Source of the DNA: CAZWVR01 sp964637235
GTDB lineage: Bacteria > Bacteroidota > Bacteroidia > Bacteroidales > S143-33
DNA: 43,277 nt
Direction: 5' to 3'
Assembly (NCBI GenBank): GCA_964637235.1
Contig: CAZWVR010000009.1
Location: forward strand, 1 to 43,277
This document shows, piece after piece, positions 8,770-17,387 of the stretch. A program made the position numbers and the translations under genes. How positions within the stretch are numbered: position 1 is the first letter of the stretch; every line of letters begins with the position of its first letter. Below the pieces are notes generated by a model. It saw nothing but the letters and a program-made list of their open reading frames with translations. It was not told the origin of the DNA and did not search any database.

Positions 8770-9300
8770 ATGATTTACTTATTTTTTGATACGGAAACAA
8801 CCGGTTTTGGAGCTGATGCTCGTTTAGTTTCAATAGCATGGCAAATCTGGAATAATGAAAAATTTATTAAGCAAAAATATTTCATTATAAAACCTGAAAA
8901 TTTTAAAATTCCAGCCTCTGCAACTAAAATTCATGGAATTACTACGGAATATGCTCTAAAAAAAGGTCAAAATCTCCGTAAAATTATGTTAGAATTTGAA
9001 AAAGATTTAAGAAAAAGCGATTTGTTGATTGCTCATAATTACAAGTATGATTATAGGATAGTTTTTAATGAGATGGATAGATTGAATATTAAGAGTGTTT
9101 TGCCCCAAAAGAAGTATTTTGATACAATGATAAATGGTCAAAAAATATTTCGTCTTCCTAAGTGGCCAAAGCTTTCCGAGCTATATTTTATGCTAATGGG
9201 GAAAGATTTTAATAATAAGCATAATGCCCAAGCAGATGTTAATGCAACTGTCAGAATTTTTTTTGAATTGAAAAAAAGAAATTTATTACCGAAAATATGA
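8770..9300 (+). CDS. DEDDh 3'-5' exonuclease, DnaQ-like
   Basis: A 176-residue cytoplasmic protein with the complete catalytic set of the DEDDh superfamily: Asp7 and Glu9 in FFDTETTGFG (Exo I), Asp94 in AHNYKYD (Exo II), and His151 with Asp156 in KHNAQADVNA (Exo III). It should remove nucleotides from DNA or RNA 3' ends. It consists only of the exonuclease domain, so it could be a stand-alone proofreading or repair nuclease; it is shorter than E. coli DnaQ. Its stop overlaps the start of the glycosyltransferase gene (ATGA), so it is cotranslated with a glycan gene, an odd partnership for a nuclease. Confidence 0.85.
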   Translation: MIYLFFDTETTGFGADARLVSIAWQIWNNEKFIKQKYFIIKPENFKIPASATKIHGITTEYALKKGQNLRKIMLEFEKDLRKSDLLIAHNYKYDYRIVFNEMDRLNIKSVLPQKKYFDTMINGQKIFRLPKWPKLSELYFMLMGKDFNNKHNAQADVNATVRIFFELKKRNLLPKI

Positions 9301-10487
9301 GAATAGTTAAAATTGCTACTTATTATAAAGAGGCATTGAATTTTTATTATTCATTGCATCCGCAAATAACCAAAAAAAGTTATAAGGAACAGCTTAGAGA
9401 TTTATTGTATTTTCGTTTGGGATGGTCTGATTACTATCAAAAAGCTTTTAATAGACGCGGTTTTGAAGCTTATGAAATTATTGCAAATGCAATTCCTTTG
9501 CAAAAACAGTGGGCAAGAGAGCATAATTTAGAATACGATTTTTATAATGTTGTGTTAGAACAGTTAAAGGAGATTTCTCCGGAAATAATTTGGTTCCAAA
9601 ACTCTTTTATTTTTCCTAAGGATTTTATAGAATATATACGTAAAAATCTAAAAGTTAAGCTAATAATTGGTAATTTGTGTTCCCCTTATACTGACGATTT
9701 TTTGCGGCATTTGAGTGTATATGATTTTATAACTACTTGTGCTCCTAATTTTGTTCAAGCATTAGAAGCTGTTCAGATAGACTCCATTTTGCTTTATCAT
9801 GCATTTGATACTGAACTGTTAGACCAAATATCTGTATCAGATGATAAAAAGTATCAAGTGTTGTTTATAGGCTCCTTGATTAGTGAGGAGGGATATCATG
9901 TTCAAAGAATAAAATTTTTACAATATATTGTTGATAAGGGGCTTAATCCTATAATTTTTGCTTATGTGCCAGAAGCTTCGTTTATTAGCTATATAAAGAA
10001 ATTTAGCTTGTATTTTTTTTCCAGAATAGCTAAAAAAATTGGTTTTGATAATCACTTGATACGGAAGGGGTTGAGTATAACTTCAATGCCTAAGTTAAAT
10101 TTTTTATCTCCTAAATTACGTAAATTTATAAAATCTCCTGTTTTTGGCGTTCCTATGTTCGAAATGATAGGCAAGAGCATTATAACCCTTAATAGACATG
10201 GAGATATCCAAAAATTAGCAGCTAATATGCGAATGTTTGAAGCTACTGGTATGGGCTCGCTTTTGCTTACTGAAAATTTTCCAAATATTACAGACTTGTT
10301 TATTCCTGAAAAAGAAATTGTTGTATATAATTCTGTTCAAGAAGCAGTAGAAAAGATAAATTATTTACTTGAAAATCCACAAGTAGCCCGAAAAATAGCC
10401 AAAGCAGGTCAAAATAAAACCTTACGGGAGCATAATTACGACAATAGAGTTAAATTACTTATAAATGCTTTTGAAAAATACTTTTAG
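9297..10487 (+). CDS. CgeB-like glycosyltransferase
   Basis: A 396-residue protein. The C-terminal third has the pattern of the GT-B CgeB/YkvP-type glycosyltransferase domain: RMFEATGMGSLLLTENF near 340, then a run on LFIPEKEIVVYNSVQEAVEKI and LLENPQVARKIAKAGQ, the usual binding and capping helices. The N-terminal part is the variable acceptor domain. It has no signal peptide and would act in the cytoplasm on a lipid-linked glycan. It overlaps the exonuclease gene by 4 bases and is 21 bases from asnB. Donor and acceptor are unknown. Confidence 0.75.
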   Translation: MRIVKIATYYKEALNFYYSLHPQITKKSYKEQLRDLLYFRLGWSDYYQKAFNRRGFEAYEIIANAIPLQKQWAREHNLEYDFYNVVLEQLKEISPEIIWFQNSFIFPKDFIEYIRKNLKVKLIIGNLCSPYTDDFLRHLSVYDFITTCAPNFVQALEAVQIDSILLYHAFDTELLDQISVSDDKKYQVLFIGSLISEEGYHVQRIKFLQYIVDKGLNPIIFAYVPEASFISYIKKFSLYFFSRIAKKIGFDNHLIRKGLSITSMPKLNFLSPKLRKFIKSPVFGVPMFEMIGKSIITLNRHGDIQKLAANMRMFEATGMGSLLLTENFPNITDLFIPEKEIVVYNSVQEAVEKINYLLENPQVARKIAKAGQNKTLREHNYDNRVKLLINAFEKYF

Positions 10488-10508
10488 GATATTCATAAAA
10501 ATTAAAAA

Positions 10509-12464
10509 ATGTGTGGAATTGCTGGTTTTGTAGATTTTAGAGGTAAAATACAAAAGCCTGTTGAAGTACTTGTAAATATGTCTGAGGCTTTGCAAAAAAG
10601 AGGTCCTGACGACGAAGGTTATATTATTGCTTCTGGTAATGATATCCATATTTTTGGTGGAAATACTACAAATTTTTCTCACGGTTTGGAATTAAATTAT
10701 TTGCCTGATAGTCATATCAATATAGCATTGAAAAAAAATATCCCTGTAAAAGTTGCAGCTTTGCATAGAAGGTTGAGTATTATAGATTTATCTGTTGCAG
10801 GGCACCAACCTATGGCAGACCCTTCTGGAAAATATTGGATAGTTTTTAATGGCGAAATATATAATTATCGTGAGCTTAGGCATTTTTTAGAGAAAAAAGG
10901 TTTTGTTTTCAGAACAAAAACCGATACAGAAGTCCTTTTGTATGGCTATATGTATATGAAAGAAAAATTTTTAGACAAATTACAAGGAATGTTCGCTTTT
11001 ATGATTTTAGATATTGACCAAAATATGTTATTTATTGCACGTGATAGATTGGGTATAAAACCTTTATTTTATTTTTTTGATAAAAATGTATTTGTTTTTT
11101 CCAGCAATGTTAGGGCTATTCTAAAAAGTTCTATATATCAAAAGCAAATAAATTGGGAAGCTTTATGGCATAATTTTGCTTTTGGCTTTTCTGTAAAGCC
11201 TTTAACCGTTTTTGATAAAATTATAATGTTAGAAGCAGGCTATTATTTGAAAGTAAATATAAAATCAGGTGATATTTCGAAAAATCAATATTGGGAGATA
11301 CCCGTAAATGCAGATATAATTAACGATTTTAATAGCGCCCTTGAACAATTGGAACAGACTTTATTTATGTCTGTTTCTGATAGACTAATTGCAGATGTTG
11401 AAGTTGCTTCTTTTTTAAGTGGTGGTATTGATTCTGGTCTTATTACTACCTTTGCAGATAAAAAACATAAGGGAATAAAAGCTTTTACCTTAACTTTTCC
11501 ATCTTCCGAAGTGTATAATGATGAATTAGAACGTGCTCGTCTTACCGCTAAAAAGAATAATTTAAATCAGATAGAAACAGTTATAGACGCTAAAAATGCA
11601 TTTGAATATAAACAGCGTATAATTGCAGGCTATGAGGAGCCTTTCCCTCAGTTTGGACCAACATTTTTACTTGCTAAAAAAGTAAAGGATAGCGGTATAA
11701 AAGTAGTTTTAAGCGGCTTAGGTGCCGACGAACTTTTTGCTGGTTATGCTTATTATGCTTCAATTTTCAGATGGCGTTTTTTGAGATATATTCAGCCAAT
11801 AATGAAGTTATTACCTCCTAAGGATAAAAGAACAATGAAAATTCGTTTTAATAGGGCTATAAAAGATTGGGAAGAATTATATGCTTTAATGTTTATGAAT
11901 ATTCCAGATGAAATTTTGCAAAAACTTTTTTTGATAGACAAAAAATATGATTCCCTGTCCGCTTTGAAAAAATATCTAAATCCCAAGAGTTTGAAATTTC
12001 GTTCTGCTGTGGAGACTTTTAATTATTATGATTTGAAGTTTTATGTTGGTTCGCATAATCTTTATCACAGCGACCAATTTTTTATGGATAATTCTATTGA
12101 AGGCAGAGTGCCATTTTTAGATCATAGATTAGTAGAGTTGGCGTTTAAATTGCCAGATAGATTTAAAATACGTGGTTTTTTGGGTAAGCATAGAAAATAT
12201 ATTCTTAAAAAAATTGCTGAAAAATACTTGCCTTTTGAGGTTATTTATTCTCCAAAAACAGGTTTTAATATGCCTGTAATTCAATGGATTGATAATAAAT
12301 TACATAGTTTTGTCAAAGATATTTTTTATCAGGTGAAAAAATTGCCATTTTTTAATTCCGATACTTTGGATTTTATTTACCAAAGTGGTATTCATTCTTA
12401 TATTTGGCATATTATTATGTTTTATTTTTGGTATGAGGCATTTTTTATAAAAGAAGAATACTAA
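10509..12464 (+). CDS. asnB: Asparagine synthase (glutamine-hydrolysing)
   Basis: A 651-residue two-domain amidotransferase. The N-terminal class II glutaminase starts MCGIAGF, so Cys2 becomes the N-terminal nucleophile after Met removal; RGPDDEGY and NGEIYNYRELR complete that domain. The synthetase domain has the ATP pyrophosphatase loop SGGIDS (304-309) and the conserved GLGADELFAGY. AsnB paralogues are frequent in glycan loci, where they amidate sugar acids or peptides rather than make free asparagine; the position behind a glycosyltransferase makes that possible here. The sequence does not distinguish the two roles. The start is the only one that leaves Cys at position 2. Confidence 0.88.
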   Translation: MCGIAGFVDFRGKIQKPVEVLVNMSEALQKRGPDDEGYIIASGNDIHIFGGNTTNFSHGLELNYLPDSHINIALKKNIPVKVAALHRRLSIIDLSVAGHQPMADPSGKYWIVFNGEIYNYRELRHFLEKKGFVFRTKTDTEVLLYGYMYMKEKFLDKLQGMFAFMILDIDQNMLFIARDRLGIKPLFYFFDKNVFVFSSNVRAILKSSIYQKQINWEALWHNFAFGFSVKPLTVFDKIIMLEAGYYLKVNIKSGDISKNQYWEIPVNADIINDFNSALEQLEQTLFMSVSDRLIADVEVASFLSGGIDSGLITTFADKKHKGIKAFTLTFPSSEVYNDELERARLTAKKNNLNQIETVIDAKNAFEYKQRIIAGYEEPFPQFGPTFLLAKKVKDSGIKVVLSGLGADELFAGYAYYASIFRWRFLRYIQPIMKLLPPKDKRTMKIRFNRAIKDWEELYALMFMNIPDEILQKLFLIDKKYDSLSALKKYLNPKSLKFRSAVETFNYYDLKFYVGSHNLYHSDQFFMDNSIEGRVPFLDHRLVELAFKLPDRFKIRGFLGKHRKYILKKIAEKYLPFEVIYSPKTGFNMPVIQWIDNKLHSFVKDIFYQVKKLPFFNSDTLDFIYQSGIHSYIWHIIMFYFWYEAFFIKEEY

Positions 12465-12599
12465 AAGTTTTATTAGTTTTAACAGTTTTACTTTTACTCT
12501 TTTGCGCCTTCTGAAAAAAGTATTCTTAAATATTTGCTAAAAACTTTTTTTTATGTATTTTGTGCTCAATATCCATAGTTTGTGCCAAAAATTTAAGCC

Positions 12600-14078
12600 A
12601 TGATAACTTTTATCGTTTCAATTATTTTGTTGTTTCTGGGATACTTTATATATGGTAAATTCGTGGAGAGGGTCTTTGGAGCTGATCCCAAGCGTCCTAC
12701 TCCGGCATATAAACTGCGTGATAATGTAGATTATATGCCGATGAATACATTTAAAGCATATATGATAGAGTTTTTGGATATAGCTGGTTTAGGTCCTGTA
12801 TTTGGCGCTATTTTAGGAGCGGCTTATGGACCTGTTGCCTTTTTATGGATAATATTAGGTGGAATTTTTGGAGGAGCTGTTCACGATTATTTTTCAGGAA
12901 TGATGTCTGTTAGACAAAATGGTGAGTCAATAGCAGAAGTTGTTGGTAAATGGTTAGGCATTAGTGCTAAGCAATTTATGCGTTTTTTTACTGTGTTTTT
13001 TATGATATTAGTAGGAGCAGCATTTATGATGGGACCTGCTAAAATCCTTACTGTTATGATTGGGAGTGTAAAAATTTTTGGTTATGAATTAACTGGAAAA
13101 ACCTTGCTATGGTCTTGGGTAGGTATAATTTTTCTATATTATTTTTTAGCTACACTTTTGCCTATTGATAAAATAATTGGACGAATATATCCAATTTTTG
13201 GTTTAGCATTATTATTTATGGCTTTGGGGATAGGTGGTGTTTTGCTTATCCATGGACATGCTATACCGGAGGTTACTATTTCTAATTTGCATAATATGAA
13301 GACCAATGCAGAGCACTATCCAATTTTTCCTTTGCTTTTTATAACAATCTCTTGTGGTGCTCTTTCTGGCTTTCATTCAACACAAGCGCCTTTGATGGCA
13401 AGAACTATTAAAAATGAGAAACATGGACGTTTTGTTTTCTATGGAGCTATGCTTACAGAGACTTTTGTTGCTTTGATTTGGGCTGCTGCTGCAATGGTGT
13501 TTTTCCATGGGGGTGTTAAAGGTCTTAATGATTTCTTAACTCAACAAGGTGGAAATCCTGCAAAATTTGTCGCAGATATTTCCTCTGCTTGGCTTGGTAA
13601 AGTAGGAGGATTATTAGCTGTTTTAGGTGTTATAGCCGCACCTATTACTACTGGTGATACAGCATTGCGTAGCGCTCGTCTTATTGTTGCTGATTTTACT
13701 AAATTAAAACAAGATAAAATGTTAAATAGATTGGTAATCACTATTCCTATATTTTTAATTGCCTTGGCGCTTTTATTCATTAAATTTGATGCTCTATGGA
13801 GACTTATGTTTTGGTTTAATCAGATATTAGCTACTATTGTTCTATGGGCTATAACTGTATATTTAGCAAAAAAACATAAACTCTATGTTATAACACTGAT
13901 ACCTGCAATTTTTATGACAGCAGTCGTTGTTGCTTATCTATTCGTAGCACAGGAAACTCTTGCTATGAGTAAAACCCTCGGTTATACTGTTGCCTTACTA
14001 ACAAGTTTAGTTATAACCGCTTTGTTCTTTTATTTCCATATTACTAAATATTCAAAACAAGAAATCGTTGAGGACTAA
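12600..14078 (+). CDS. CstA-family carbon starvation transporter
   Basis: A 492-residue inner membrane protein with more than ten hydrophobic segments. Conserved CstA stretches are present: GPVFGAILGAAYGPVAFLW near 63, HDYFSGMMSVRQNGESIAEVVG near 95, and GALSGFHSTQAPLMARTI near 255. Members import pyruvate or peptides. It is the short form, clearly shorter than E. coli CstA, as usual in Bacteroidota and Clostridia. A degenerate promoter-like stretch (TATTTTGTG, one base short of the consensus) lies about 50 bases upstream. The stop is followed at once by the ubiE start. Confidence 0.88.
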   Translation: MITFIVSIILLFLGYFIYGKFVERVFGADPKRPTPAYKLRDNVDYMPMNTFKAYMIEFLDIAGLGPVFGAILGAAYGPVAFLWIILGGIFGGAVHDYFSGMMSVRQNGESIAEVVGKWLGISAKQFMRFFTVFFMILVGAAFMMGPAKILTVMIGSVKIFGYELTGKTLLWSWVGIIFLYYFLATLLPIDKIIGRIYPIFGLALLFMALGIGGVLLIHGHAIPEVTISNLHNMKTNAEHYPIFPLLFITISCGALSGFHSTQAPLMARTIKNEKHGRFVFYGAMLTETFVALIWAAAAMVFFHGGVKGLNDFLTQQGGNPAKFVADISSAWLGKVGGLLAVLGVIAAPITTGDTALRSARLIVADFTKLKQDKMLNRLVITIPIFLIALALLFIKFDALWRLMFWFNQILATIVLWAITVYLAKKHKLYVITLIPAIFMTAVVVAYLFVAQETLAMSKTLGYTVALLTSLVITALFFYFHITKYSKQEIVED

Positions 14079-14786
14079 ATGGAAAAAGATAAACAATTTG
14101 TTAGAGAAATTTTTAATGATATTGCTCCAAAATATGATTTTTTAAATCGTTTTCTTTCTTTTGGAATAGATAGATTGTGGCGGAAAAGGTTAATAAAAAT
14201 TTTGAAACGTATTGGCTTTCAAGATGCTGTTATTTTAGATGCTGCAACAGGGACTGCTGATATGGCTATACAACTTGCTGCATTAAACCCAAAAAAAATT
14301 TTTGGCATTGATATTGCAGTTAATATGTTGAAAAAAGCACAAAAGAAAATAATTCGTAGGGGATTGCAAAATGTTATTGAGTTGAAGGAAGCCGATTCTG
14401 AGCATACTAATTTTAATAATGAGTTTTTTGATTTAATTACTTGTGTATTTGGTGTTAGAAATTTTGAAAATTTAGACATTGGATTAAGAGAATTTAACAG
14501 AATATTAAAAAAAAATGGATATTTAGCTATTTTAGAATTTTCTAACAAGCGAAATAAAAGCTTTGATTTATTTTTTAAGTTTTATTTTTCAAAAATATTA
14601 CCGATTATCGGTAAAAAATTGTCTAATAACGAGATTGCTTATTATTATTTACCGAAGAGTGTGGAAGATTTTCCTTCTGGTGATGATTTTTGTCGGATTT
14701 TGCAAAAATACTCTTTTAAATGTATTCTAAGAAAAAAATTATCTTTTGGGGTTGTATATCTGTATATTGCAATTAAAATTCAATAA
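14079..14786 (+). CDS. ubiE: Demethylmenaquinone methyltransferase
   Basis: A 235-residue SAM-dependent methyltransferase that makes menaquinone from demethylmenaquinone. The UbiE signature is seen in APKYDFLNRFLSFGIDRLWR (16-35), the SAM motif in VILDAATGTADMA (51-63), and a second signature around CVFGVRNFENLD. In this lineage menaquinone is the expected quinone, so the MenG activity is the likely one. No gap separates it from cstA, so they are probably cotranscribed; porT follows after 45 bases, a pairing I recognise from other Bacteroidota. Confidence 0.92.
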   Translation: MEKDKQFVREIFNDIAPKYDFLNRFLSFGIDRLWRKRLIKILKRIGFQDAVILDAATGTADMAIQLAALNPKKIFGIDIAVNMLKKAQKKIIRRGLQNVIELKEADSEHTNFNNEFFDLITCVFGVRNFENLDIGLREFNRILKKNGYLAILEFSNKRNKSFDLFFKFYFSKILPIIGKKLSNNEIAYYYLPKSVEDFPSGDDFCRILQKYSFKCILRKKLSFGVVYLYIAIKIQ

Positions 14787-14831
14787 TTTTAAAAATTTAA
14801 CGTTATAAAAATACAATTAAAAACTTGATAT

Positions 14832-15548
14832 ATGAAAAAGTTTGCATCTTTATTGGTTTTGATATTTACTATTACCTCCCTTGGGGCCCAAATTAATGTG
14901 GATGGTAAATATCAATATCGGAAATTAACTGACTATAAAAAAGTTCATTGGGGATTTACCTTTGGAATAAATAAAGTGGACTGTAATATATATAAAAACG
15001 ATAATTTCCTTTCTAATGATAGTATTCATTATTTGGGTATAGAAAGCTATTCAATTCCGGGATTTTTATTGGGACCTCTGGTTGAGTTTAAATTAGCTAA
15101 ATATTTTGACCTTCGGATGCAATTAGATATTTCTTTTACACAGCGTAATTTTTATTACTATTTCGGTACTGCTCAGGACTCGTCCATTAAAACTGAGCAA
15201 TTGAAAGTCCCATCGTCTTTCGTGGAGATGCCTATACTTTTAAAATATAAAAGCGCCCGTTATAACAATATGAGAATGTATCTCATTGCAGGAGGAAATC
15301 CCAGATATGATATTGCTGCTTTGAGAAAAAATATAAATGAAAGCACTATTAGATTAAATCCTTTGGACATAGCATATGATGTTGGATTAGGTATTGAGTG
15401 GTACCTCCCATATTTTAAATTATCCACTGAATTGAAATTTTCCCATGGTTTTATGGATGTTTTAAAGCATGATGGTAGCATATATGCTTTGCCAATTGAT
15501 AAATTAAAAACGAACATATTTATGTTATCATTTCATTTTTCTTCATAA
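14832..15548 (+). CDS. porT: PorT-like outer membrane protein of type IX secretion
   Basis: A 238-residue protein with a signal peptide (MKKFASLLVLIFTITSLGAQ) and a pattern of alternating amphipathic strands ending in FMLSFHFSS, which fits a small outer membrane beta-barrel. The segment VHWGFTFGINKVD after the leader is characteristic of PorT, a component needed for type IX secretion and gliding. Position directly after ubiE is the usual one for porT. The call rests on N-terminal similarity, size and position; a generic outer membrane beta-barrel protein is the alternative. Confidence 0.72.
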   Translation: MKKFASLLVLIFTITSLGAQINVDGKYQYRKLTDYKKVHWGFTFGINKVDCNIYKNDNFLSNDSIHYLGIESYSIPGFLLGPLVEFKLAKYFDLRMQLDISFTQRNFYYYFGTAQDSSIKTEQLKVPSSFVEMPILLKYKSARYNNMRMYLIAGGNPRYDIAALRKNINESTIRLNPLDIAYDVGLGIEWYLPYFKLSTELKFSHGFMDVLKHDGSIYALPIDKLKTNIFMLSFHFSS

Positions 15549-15738
15549 CTTGAATTTTTAGTGTAAATATTTTTTGTAATTATTTTATAGTCAGTACTTT
15601 CGTAATATTAGTCTTGATTTTTATGTTCATCTTTCCAGTTATATATTTTTGCTTTTATCGAGTTTATTAGTTTTGTTCCTTAATTTATCCATCCAATAAC
15701 GAAAGAATTTTTTTTACAATGTAAAATTTTAAATTCTA

Positions 15739-15764
15739 TTTATAACTTTGCACAAAGTTATAAA
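15739..15764 (+). promoter_or_regulatory. Palindromic promoter or operator before the SGNH pair
   Basis: Two perfect 12-base inverted arms, TTTATAACTTTG (15739-15750) and its complement (15753-15764), are separated by CA. Each arm contains TAACTTTG, a full match to the -7 consensus, so there is a box on both strands (plus 15743-15750, minus 15753-15760). It ends 2 bases before the ATG at 15766. The apparent TTG start at 15748 is the end of the plus-strand box. I see no -33 TTG on the plus strand. Confidence 0.5.
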
Positions 15765-15765
15765 A

Positions 15766-16551
15766 ATGAAGCCCGTTTGGAATTTTATAATAATGCTCTT
15801 AATAACCTGGCTTGTTTTAGCTTTATATTCTTTTTCGGATGTAAAACTTAAAATAGGGAATATTGAAATTAAAAAGAGTGGTATAAAAGAATTTATACTT
15901 GGTGATACAACCCGAGAATTAGCCAAGATAGCCTATACTGAGCCTTACCATAAGAGAAAGATTGATAGTTCTAAACAAAAAATTTTGTTAATAGGAGATT
16001 CTATGCTTGAACAATTGAGATGGAAAATGAGAGATTACTGTGATTATAACGGTCATGAATTATATGTTGTAATATGGTATTCAGCACAGAGTAAATGGTA
16101 CGGAGAAAGTGATACTTTAAAATATTTTATTAACAAAATAAAACCCACGTATATATTTTTAGTTTTAGGAGCTAATGAACTTTTTGTTAGAAATATAAAA
16201 ACACGTCGTGCTAAATATATAATTAGTATCCTCAACCAAATAGGAAATATTCCGTATGTTTGGATAGGACCACCAAATTGGAAAAAAGATACAGGTATCA
16301 ATGATTTAATACTTAGATTTGTCGGGAGTGATCATTTTTTTCCTTCATATAAAGTTAGTTTAAACAATCCTCGTTTTACTAGGTATAAAGATGGTGCTCA
16401 TCCAAAACCACAAGCAGCCCAAATATGGATGGATAGTATTGCTGTGTGGGTTATGAAATATAGTGCTCATCCGATACTTATGAATAAACCAGATAAACCG
16501 GGGACTTCAAATATCAATAAAAGAACATACATATTACAACCTCTTAAATAA
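15766..16551 (+). CDS. SGNH/GDSL-hydrolase-like protein, first of a tandem pair
   Basis: A 261-residue protein with one N-terminal hydrophobic segment (about 6-22) that should anchor it in the membrane or act as an uncleaved signal. The SGNH blocks are GDS (Ser79), LGANE (Asn137) and DGAHP (Asp209, His212), so the serine esterase set is complete. Such proteins can be O-acyl transferases or esterases acting on glycans. It is clearly paralogous to the next gene: GDSM, DTLKYFI, LGANE and YVWIGPPNW occur in both in the same order. I chose ATG 15766, since the upstream TTG is promoter sequence. The substrate is unknown. Confidence 0.75.
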   Translation: MKPVWNFIIMLLITWLVLALYSFSDVKLKIGNIEIKKSGIKEFILGDTTRELAKIAYTEPYHKRKIDSSKQKILLIGDSMLEQLRWKMRDYCDYNGHELYVVIWYSAQSKWYGESDTLKYFINKIKPTYIFLVLGANELFVRNIKTRRAKYIISILNQIGNIPYVWIGPPNWKKDTGINDLILRFVGSDHFFPSYKVSLNNPRFTRYKDGAHPKPQAAQIWMDSIAVWVMKYSAHPILMNKPDKPGTSNINKRTYILQPLK

Positions 16552-16553
16552 CA

Positions 16554-17318
16554 ATGAAAAAAGTTTCAGTATTTTTAATAACTGTTTTTGTATATTTTAC
16601 TTCTTGGGGTCAAAACGCTCATAGTTTACTTAGAGATACGTCACTTATAACTTTTGAGCATTTTTTATACGATAGTATTTTTTACGGTATGCAAATTCAT
16701 AAAGATACTACTGAACAGCGTATTCTTCTTATAGGCGATTCAATGGTAGGAGGACTTGCCTATCCTATGAATGCTTATTGTTTTTATAATGGGCATAAAT
16801 TTTTAGCTGTATCGTGGGAAAGTGCTAATACAAAATGGTTTGCAAGAACAGATACTTTACAATATTTTATAAAGAAATTTCAGCCTACTTTTATATTTAT
16901 TCTTTTAGGTGCTAATGAAGTTTTCTATGGCAAAAATTATGAAAACAAAAGAGGTAATGATTTAAAAAAAATAATACAAATCCTTGATTCTGTGAATATT
17001 CCATATGTTTGGATTGGCCCACCTAATTGGAATTACGATACTTTAATAAATCAAGTTTTAAGAAAATATTTAGGCAAGGATAAGTTTTTTGCTACATATA
17101 AAATAAGTTTATATAATAAAAGATTTAGGCGTTGGTCTGATCATATACATCCTGCATTTATAGGAGATAGCTTAATTATGGATTCTCTGGCTTATTGGAT
17201 TAGTACAAAAAGTTTATATCCTATAAAATTAACCAAGCCCGAAAGGAGTTTCCTTCCTCCGAGAAAAAATCTTATTATTTTACATCCACTTTCCAGAAAA
17301 AAGCGGCGTAGATTATAA
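16554..17318 (+). CDS. SGNH/GDSL-hydrolase-like protein, second of a tandem pair
   Basis: A 254-residue paralogue of the preceding gene, 2 bases away. It has a cleavable-looking signal peptide (MKKVSVFLITVFVYFTSWGQ) instead of an anchor, so the two copies would differ in location. Active-site candidates are Ser63 in GDSMVGG, Asn121 in LLGANE, and Asp196 with His199 in SDHIHP. The C-terminus is basic (SRKKRRRL). Duplication followed by a change of the N-terminus is the simplest explanation. I see no MBOAT acyltransferase, the common partner of such proteins, in the window. Confidence 0.75.
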   Translation: MKKVSVFLITVFVYFTSWGQNAHSLLRDTSLITFEHFLYDSIFYGMQIHKDTTEQRILLIGDSMVGGLAYPMNAYCFYNGHKFLAVSWESANTKWFARTDTLQYFIKKFQPTFIFILLGANEVFYGKNYENKRGNDLKKIIQILDSVNIPYVWIGPPNWNYDTLINQVLRKYLGKDKFFATYKISLYNKRFRRWSDHIHPAFIGDSLIMDSLAYWISTKSLYPIKLTKPERSFLPPRKNLIILHPLSRKKRRRL

Positions 17319-17341
17319 TAATTATCAGCGCGACCAAAGAC

Positions 17342-17373
17342 TTGGTAAACTGCTTAAATTTTTGTTATTTTTG
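17342..17373 (+). promoter_or_regulatory. Promoter of lepA
   Basis: TTG at 17342-17344, 21 bases, then TATTTTTG at 17366-17373: a complete Bacteroidota-type promoter. The ATG of lepA is 15 bases after the box, so the leader would be about 8 bases. Confidence 0.65.
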
Positions 17374-17387
17374 CCAAAACGCTAATT

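Noticed and set aside
12465..12599. Standard promoter before cstA
   Set aside because: TATTTTGTG and ATAGTTTG are close to the consensus but each misses it, and no -33 TTG fits.
15549..15738. Small gene or RNA between porT and the SGNH pair
   Set aside because: Neither strand has an open frame with a plausible start, and no stable hairpin is visible outside the palindrome at 15739-15764.
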